Source: Mesostigma viride
Taxonomy: Eukaryota > Streptophyta > Mesostigmatophyceae > Mesostigmatales > Mesostigmataceae
Length of the DNA: 26,142 bases
Direction: 5' to 3'
Assembly (NCBI GenBank): GCA_009746045.1
Contig: RPFO01001594.1
Location: forward strand, 1-26,142
The translations under genes were made by a program, and so were the position numbers. This document shows, piece after piece, positions 20,701 to 26,142 of the stretch. Positions within the stretch are counted from its first letter, which is position 1; each line of letters begins with the position of its first letter. A model generated the notes under the pieces. That model was not told the DNA's origin and made no database searches. It saw only the letters and a list, made by a program, of their open reading frames with translations.

Positions 20701-22285
20701 CACTACACCCATCCATGCATGCCAGCACCCCATGACACCCATCCATGCATGCCAGCACCCCATGACACCCATCCATGCATGCCAGCACCCCATGACACCC
20801 ATCCATGCATGCCAGCGCCCCATGACACCCATCCATGCATGCCAGCACCCCATGACACCCATCCATGCATGCCAGCACCCCATACACCCATCCATGCATG
20901 CCAGCACCCCATGACACCCATCCATGCATGCCAGCACCCCATGACACCCATCCATGCATGCCAGCACCCCATACACCCATCCATGCATGCCAGCACCCCA
21001 TGACACCCATCCATGCATGCCAGCACCCCATGACACCCATCCATGCATGCCAGCACCCCACTACACCCATCCATGCATGCCAGCACCCCACTACACCCAT
21101 CCATGCATGCCAGCACCCCATTACACCCATCCATGCATGCCAGCACCCCATGACACCCATCCATGCATGCCAGCACCCCATGACACCCATCCATGCATGC
21201 CAGCACCCCACTACACCCATCCATGCATGCCAGCACCCCATGACACCCATCCATGCATGCCAGCACCCCATACACCCATCCATGCATGCCAGCACCCCAT
21301 GACACCCATCCATGCATGCCAGCGCCCCATGACACCCATCCATGCATGCCAGCACCCCATGACACCCATCCATGCATGCCAGCACCCCACTACACCCATC
21401 CATGCATGCCAGCACCCCATGACACCCATCCATGCATGCCAGCACCCCATGACACCCATCCATGCATGCCAGCACCCCATACACCCATCCATGCATGCCA
21501 GCACCCCATGACACCCATCCATGCATGCCAGCACCCCATGACACCCATCCATGCATGCCAGCACCCCATGACACCCATCCATGCATGCCAGCACCCCATA
21601 CACCCATCCATGCATGCCAGCACCCCATGACACCCATCCATGCATGCCAGCACCCCATGACACCCATCCATGCATGCCAGCACCCCACTACACCCATCCA
21701 TGCATGCCAGCACCCCATGACACCCATCCATGCATGCCAGCACCCCATTACACCCATCCATGCATGCCAGCACCCCATGACACCCATCCATGCATGCCAG
21801 CACCCCATGACACCCATCCATGCATGCCAGCACCCCATGACACCCATCCATGCATGCCAGCACCCCACTACACCCATCCATGCATGCCAGCACCCCATGA
21901 CACCCATCCATGCATGCCAGCACCCCATGACACCCATCCATGCATGCCAGCACCCCACTACACCCATCCATGCATGCCAGCACCCCATGACACCCATCCA
22001 TGCATGCCAGCACCCCATGACACCCATCACGCATGCCAGCACCCCACTACACCCATCCATGCATGCCAGCACCCCATGACACCCATCCATGCATGCCAGC
22101 GCCCCATTACACCCATCCATGCATGCCAGCACCCCATGACACCCATCCATGCATGCCAGCACCCCATGACACCCATCCATGCATGCCAGCACCCCATGAC
22201 ACCCATCCATGCATGCCAGCACCCCACTACACCCATCCATGCATGACAGCACCCCACTACACCCATCCATGCATGCCAGCACCCC
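17736..22285. repeat. 30-bp satellite array 3, about 152 units
   Basis: Same 30-bp unit. The right half contains many 29-bp units in which CCATGACACCC has become CCATACACCC, first near 17859 and common from 20280 on. These change the reading frame repeatedly, which argues against coding. Other irregular units are CAGCACCCATGACACC (18361), CCCATCATGCATGCC (19214) and CCCATCACGCATGCC (22022). CATGCATG, a palindrome, is present in most units. Confidence 0.97.
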
Positions 22286-22905
22286 ACCCTAGGTATTTAT
22301 GCATGCCAGCACCCCCCCTCGGTATTTATGCTTGCCAGCACCCCCCTAGCTATTTATGCATGCCAGCACCCCCCCCTCGGTATTTATGCATGCCAGCACC
22401 CCCCCTCGGTATTTATGCATGCCAGCACCCCCCCTAGGTATTTATGCATGCCAGCACCCCCCTAGGTATTTATGCATGCCAGCACCCCCCCTAGGTATTT
22501 ATGCATGCCAGCACCCCCCCTCGGTATTTATGCTTGCCAGCACCCCCCTAGCTATTTATGCATGCCAGCACCCCCCCTCGGTATTTATGCATGCCAGCAC
22601 CCCCCCTCGGTATTTATGCATGCCAGCACCCCCCTAGGTATTTATGCATGCCAGCACCCCCCCTCGGTATTTATGCATGCCAGCACCCCCCTTGGTATTT
22701 ATGCATGCCAGCCCCCCCCCTAGGTATTTATGCATGCCAGCACCCCCCCTAGGTATTTATGCATGCCAGCACCCCCCTTGGTATTTATGCATGCCAGCCC
22801 CCCCTAGGTATTTATGCATGCCAGCCCCCCCCCGACGTATTTATGCATGCCAGCACCCCCCCCTAGGTATTTATGCTTGCCAGCACCCCACCCTAACTAG
22901 GTATT
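22286..22905. repeat. 28-30-bp satellite, about 22 units
   Basis: The unit is GGTATTTATGCATGCCAGCA followed by 5-9 C and then TAG or TCG. The variable C-run length shifts the frame between units. A block containing the TATGCTTGCC variant and a CTAGCTATTTATG unit recurs about 200 bp apart (near 22325 and 22525). The TATTTATGCATGCCAGCA core is shared with the 331-bp unit and overlaps the 30-bp unit. Confidence 0.95.
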
Positions 22906-23829
22906 TATCCTTCCCTCCTTCCCTCCTTCCCTCCTTCCCTCCTTCCCTCCTTCCCTCCTTCCCTCCTTCCCTCCTTCCCTTCCGTTAATTAATTTCCCTC
23001 CTTCCCTCCTTCCCTCCTTCCCTCCTTCCCTCCTTCCCTTCCGTTAATTAATTTCCCTCCTTCCCTCCTTCCCTCCTTCCTTCCTTCCCTCCTTCCCTCC
23101 TTCCCTCCTTCCCCCTTCCCTCCTTCCCTCCTTCCCTCCTTCCTTCCTTCCCTCCTTCCCCCTTCCCTCCTTCCCTCCTTCCCTCCTTCCCTCCTTCCCT
23201 CCTTCCCTCCTTCCCTCCTTCCCTCCTTCCCTCCTTCCCTCCTTCCCTCCTTCCCTCCTTCCCTCCTTCCCTCCTTCCCTCCTTCCCTCCTTCCCTCCTT
23301 CCCTCCTTCCCTCCTTCCCTCCTTCCCTCCTTCCCTCCTTCCCTCCTTCCCTTCCGTTAATTAATTTACCTCCTTCCCTCCTTCCCTCCTTCCTTCCTTG
23401 TTTCCCTCCTTCCCTCCTTCCCTCCTTCCCTCCTTCCCTCCTTCCCTCCTTCCCTCCTTCCCTCCTTCCCTCCTTCCCTCCTTCCCTCCTTCCCTCCTTC
23501 CCTCCTTCCCTCCTTCCCTCCTTCCCTCCTTCCCTCCTTCCCTCCTTCCCTCCTTCCCTTCCGTTAATTAATTTACCTCCTTCCCTCCTTCCCTCCTTCC
23601 TTCCTTGTTTCCCTCCTTCCCTCCTTCCCTCCTTCCCTCCTTCCCTCCTTCCCTCCTTCCCTCCTTCCCTCCTTCCCTCCTTCCCTCCTTCCCTCCTTCC
23701 CTCCTTCCCTCCTTCCCTCCTTCCCTCCTTCCCTCCTTCCCTCCTTCCCTCCCTCCCTCCTCCCTCCCTCCCTCCTCCCTCCCTCCCTCCTCCTTCCCTC
23801 CCTCCCTCCCTCCCTCCCTCCCTCCCTCC
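22905..23829. repeat. (CCTTCCCT)n polypyrimidine satellite, about 0.9 kb
   Basis: Almost uninterrupted octamer CCTTCCCT/TTCCCTCC with a tetramer/octamer CCCT variant near the right end. Four interruptions of CTTCCGTTAATTAATTT occur near 22979, 23038, 23351 and 23558. The latter two are followed by the same TACCTCC...CCTTGTTTCCC stretch, about 207 bp apart. The complementary strand is pure purine (GGGAAGGA), so triplex (H-DNA) formation is plausible. ORFs through it are by-products. Confidence 0.96.
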
Positions 23830-24452
23830 GAGGGGGGCATTTCATTGATCACTCCTTTTCCCTCCCTCCCACCTGCTGGGCAACTTGGATTTGATTCTGT
23901 CACCCGGCACAATTTTCTCACACGCATGTAGTGGTCTTCTTATTTATTTCATGCCAACGGCCGTTGGACCTGAAAAACTAAATGTGGAAAATATGTAATC
24001 CTTGTAATTCTGATTGCAACGTTTTTGCGCATTCCTTGCAGATTCCACGTCGCTACACAAGATTCGCGTCTGTCAACCACCTGCAAGGTACTTGTTTTAT
24101 TATTATGCGTTTTTTGGGCAGTCGCTCCCTCTTCTGATTTTCTTGATGCCAACGGCCGTTGGACTTGCAAAATCAGTTTCCATCATTGCTGTTGTGATTT
24201 ACGTGATGCCAACGGCCGTTGGACCTCCAAAAAAAAGTTCTTGCCAATTTTTTTTGCGTTATTTATTATACGCCAGTTTTATCAGCCGTTGCATTACGAC
24301 GTTTTTATCTCTAACTTCATTGCTGTAATGCCAACGGCCGTTGGCGTTGTAAAATAAAATTGTACTCCGGCTGATGAATTAATCCGCCCCTGAAGGTACT
24401 AGGTTTACTTACATTGGACGTGCCAGTTGTGCTTCACGTGCAGTTTTTTTCA
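23830..24452. promoter_or_regulatory. Upstream/5' intron region with four CCAACGGCCGTTGG palindromes
   Basis: Exact palindromes lie at 23954-23967, 24149-24162, 24209-24222 and 24331-24344, usually in the context TGCCAACGGCCGTTGGAC followed by A-rich DNA. A splice-like acceptor CATTCCTTGCAG (ends 24041) and donor CTGCAAG/GTACTT (24087/24088) bracket a possible 46-nt 5' exon. A further acceptor CTTCACGTGCAG (ends 24442) precedes the ATG at 24453. If these are used, three palindromes are intronic. No TATA box was clearly identified. Confidence 0.5.
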
Positions 24453-24707
24453 ATGGAGAAAGACAAGGACGTTTCGGTGTCGAACCAGGAGAGAGAGGCA
24501 GTTGCACGGGGGGCCAAAAAACTGCCAGCCGAAGTTGTTAGAGCGATTGAGAAATTTTGGGATTCAATTCCAGCCATGGTTGTGATGAAAAAAGATGATG
24601 TACAAGCTGAAGTGGACGAAATGCCGGCCTTAATTTCCGACGATGAAGGGGATGGTGTCAACTTTATTCAACCGGGAAACAAACGTAAACTGAAACGCAA
24701 AAAGTAG
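24453..24707 (+). CDS. Small charged hypothetical protein with C-terminal basic tail
   Basis: 84 codons. I chose the ATG at 24453 (MEKDKDVSV) because the upstream in-frame ATG lies 5' of a plausible splice acceptor. The centre has a helix-prone segment (KKLPAEVVRAIEKFW). Next comes an acidic patch (ISDDEGDG), then a strongly basic end (KRKLKRKK) that resembles a nuclear localisation signal. I do not recognise a family. It could be a small nuclear protein or the first exon of the MYND gene downstream, although it ends in an in-frame TAG. The next ORF starts 180 bp later. Confidence 0.45.
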   Translation: MEKDKDVSVSNQEREAVARGAKKLPAEVVRAIEKFWDSIPAMVVMKKDDVQAEVDEMPALISDDEGDGVNFIQPGNKRKLKRKK

Positions 24708-24887
24708 TGCGACCTACGATGTTTTTAAATGTATATGCCAATTTAATGAAATCATTTTCTGAGGTTGTGAAGGACCTGACTGTTTTAAAAATGAATGATT
24801 ACAATAAATTAGGCAAACACACTAATGGGAAAACGCGTTTTTTTGGCCGCGATGTAAATCTTTTTGTTCGTTTTTTCCCTGAAAAAG

Positions 24888-25663
24888 ATGGCCGAGATCG
24901 CGAATGAGTCCGAGTTCGTGAATGAAGTCTACGGAAGCGTCCTTCAAAACGTTTACAAACAAGTTCGCTTTCTGTCGCGTGTCATATTCGAGGAAGTTCG
25001 TGTCGCGCAGGAGAAGACAGGCCGCCACTTGGCCGTTTTATTGGCGTTTGATTCGTTCAGCCAAATGGAGAGGGTTATGTACGCCCAGCTAGCTGATATG
25101 AACTTCTGTATTCAACAGGGTTTTTTCGTACCACAGATGGATCTAAGAGCGCCAATAGACCCAACGAGGGAGTTCCGCCTTTTGGTGTCGTTCATTACAA
25201 AGGGGCCAAAGATAGAGTTGGGGGAAGAGGAAGGGGCTCAGGTTGGGTGCACCTACGGGCGCGCATTTTACCCGAATGTTACGTCTTCCCTGCGCGTGAG
25301 GGCTGACGCGTGTGTAGGGGCAGAAGTACCCCTCAACATGAACCTTTTCTTGCTCTCTGACCCGATCGTGAGGGATGGGGACCCATGCGTGGTATGCGAA
25401 ATTGCTCCAAGGAGGGGTGTGGGTGCCAAACAGGCCCTCAGAAGTGGTGTAGAGGATGTAGGGATGCCAGATATTGCAGTGAGGAGTGCCAGCGTGCTGA
25501 CTGGAGTAGGCATAAGGATAGATGCGAACGTCTGAGGCAAGCAAGACAGGGGCTGGCAGGGGTGATAAGGGGGGTAAACAGGACGACCATACTGGATGGA
25601 ACTCAGGTCGACTTCTCTGAGGTCGACTTCTCCTTCACCTTCTACTACGGTTCTTCCTCATAG
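24888..25663 (+). CDS. MYND zinc-finger protein with one reading-frame break
   Basis: Starts at MAEIANESEF (an in-frame ATG at 24864 is the alternative). The first frame runs as about 170 residues of unrecognised sequence (VYGSVLQNVYKQVRF; LLAFDSFSQMERVM) up to DPCVVCEIA. That CxxC suits the start of a MYND finger. The remaining ligands are in another frame: WCRGC, YCSEECQRADW and HKDRC (codons 22-47 of the ORF at 25385), with a tail ending at TAG 25661-25663. The change is equivalent to one missing base (or two extra) between about 25395 and 25430, which includes GGAGGGGTGTGGG. Explanations are a sequencing error, a pseudogene, or a short intron; a 50-nt GTATGC...CCTCAG option exists but would delete part of the first zinc pair. 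MYND domains bind zinc and usually mediate protein-protein contacts, so a chromatin, signalling or scaffolding role is possible but not shown. Confidence 0.65.
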
Positions 25664-25746
25664 AAAAACTGGAAATGTAGAGTAATAATTTGCTTTTGAG
25701 GTTGGATAACTGGACGCATTTTGGATTTGAAATTTGTGTATTTAGT

Positions 25747-25882
25747 CCTGATTTGTGTTGTAAAATGGTGTAATGGTGAATTCTCTTTTTACTTTGAAAT
25801 TGGAATAAAATTGACCTGATTTGTGTTGTAAAATGGTGTAATAGTGGATTCTCCTTTCACTTTGAAATTGGAATAAAATTGA
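25747..25882. repeat. 68-bp tandem duplication in the 3' flank of the MYND gene
   Basis: Two copies, 25747-25814 and 25815-25882, begin CCTGATTTGTGTTGTAAAAT and end GGAATAAAATTGA, with a few mismatches (such as TAATGG/TAATAG). Each carries an AATAAA and two TGTAA motifs. Confidence 0.9.
25804..25809 (+). terminator. Putative poly(A) signal AATAAA, duplicated
   Basis: AATAAA here and again at 25872-25877, 141 and 209 bp after the MYND stop codon. TGTAA, the common green-algal poly(A) signal, also lies in each 68-bp unit. Use as a poly(A) signal is inference. Confidence 0.4.
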
Positions 25883-25932
25883 CTTTCGTTTTCTCTCATG
25901 CGACTGTAGCGGGTTAAACAACAATTAGTGAC

Positions 25933-25946
25933 CCAACGGCCGTTAG
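25933..25946. repeat. Variant palindrome CCAACGGCCGTTAG between two genes
   Basis: Differs from CCAACGGCCGTTGG at one position. It lies between the poly(A) signals of the MYND gene and the start of the next ORF. Confidence 0.8.
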
Positions 25947-26025
25947 GGATTGGAAACCTCGCCTAACGTTTGCATATTTTCTTTCCGACAAAACCTCATT
26001 TTTTTTTAAGGATGGACGTCGATGT

Positions 26026-26142
26026 ATGTTATGTGCAGAGGGGACAAGTTTGACGTCGGGGCCGATAATGGAAGGGGATATCTCACTGCCGTGGGAAATT
26101 TGGACCGAAGTCGCAGCTTTTATGGAGGCGCCCGACGTAGCC
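26026..26142 (+). CDS. Partial ORF with F-box-like N-terminus, cut by window edge
   Basis: The frame is open from an ATG at 26026 to the end of the window, with a second in-frame ATG at 26068. The segment ISLPWEIWTEVAAFMEAPD resembles the F-box pattern LPxE(I/L)xxxIxxFLxxxD. F-box proteins recruit substrates to SCF ubiquitin ligases. Only 39 codons are visible, so the assignment is tentative. A short competing ORF starts at 26012 in another frame. The true start is undecided; MEGD at 26068 is close to the domain, as is common in this family. Confidence 0.4.
   Translation, partial: MLCAEGTSLTSGPIMEGDISLPWEIWTEVAAFMEAPDVA

Noticed and set aside
15179-22282. ORFs of up to 932 codons in the 30-bp arrays (TPIHACQHPM, DTHPCMPAPH and GVLACMDGCH types)
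   Set aside because: A 30-bp unit gives open frames in several phases on both strands; 29-bp units break each frame, and variants show no sign of synonymous bias.
15206-22285. CRISPR array
   Set aside because: Units are contiguous with no unique spacers, no cas genes are present and the context is eukaryotic.
23568-23931. GREGGKEGRR or FPPSLLPS repeat ORFs in the polypyrimidine tract
   Set aside because: Simple translation of the CCTTCCCT repeat.

Overview
The window looks like a repeat-dominated piece of a eukaryotic nuclear genome. The evidence is a spliced gene with canonical GT-AG junctions, a MYND zinc-finger ORF, AATAAA signals, a non-LTR retrotransposon fragment and kilobases of satellite DNA. 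A short TTTAGGG-like tract and the gene families would suit an alga or another protist, but I cannot name the organism. Nothing looks bacterial.

Layout. 1-5182 is a 40-bp GT/GC-rich satellite of about 130 units. 5291-7640 is an AC-rich, almost G-free complex satellite with poly-C tracts. 7689-12765 holds one spliced minus-strand gene. Its protein resembles the large invertebrate 'uncharacterised' proteins with an (F/Y)xENYS motif, a GHGKG-DG-GG motif and Cys clusters, which are probably transposase-derived. Its second predicted intron carries, in antisense, the 3' end of a non-LTR retrotransposon. Its first predicted intron carries a 62-bp minisatellite. 12605-14249 is mostly gene-free and includes a block of GC-rich inverted repeats. 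14250-22285 is a composite satellite: five copies of a 331-bp-type unit with a TATA box, the last three followed by 30-bp arrays of about 18, 48 and 152 units. 22286-22905 is a 28-30-bp array and 22905-23829 is a polypyrimidine octamer array. 23830-26142 is genic on the plus strand: a small charged ORF, a MYND protein with one reading-frame break, and the start of a possible F-box protein cut by the window edge.

The most interesting signal is the 14-bp palindrome CCAACGGCCGTTGG. I count 19 exact copies and two variants. None lies in a predicted exon, and every long predicted intron of the minus-strand gene has at least one. Three more sit in a candidate 5' intron upstream of the small plus-strand ORF. 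This suggests an intron-associated mobile or regulatory element. Each palindrome also reads as two opposed MYB/MSA-type sites (CCAACGG).

The long ORFs inside the satellites are by-products of stop-free repeat units and are not annotated as genes. Gene structures were read by eye from splice signals and reading-frame continuity. Family assignments rest on recalled motif patterns, not on a search.
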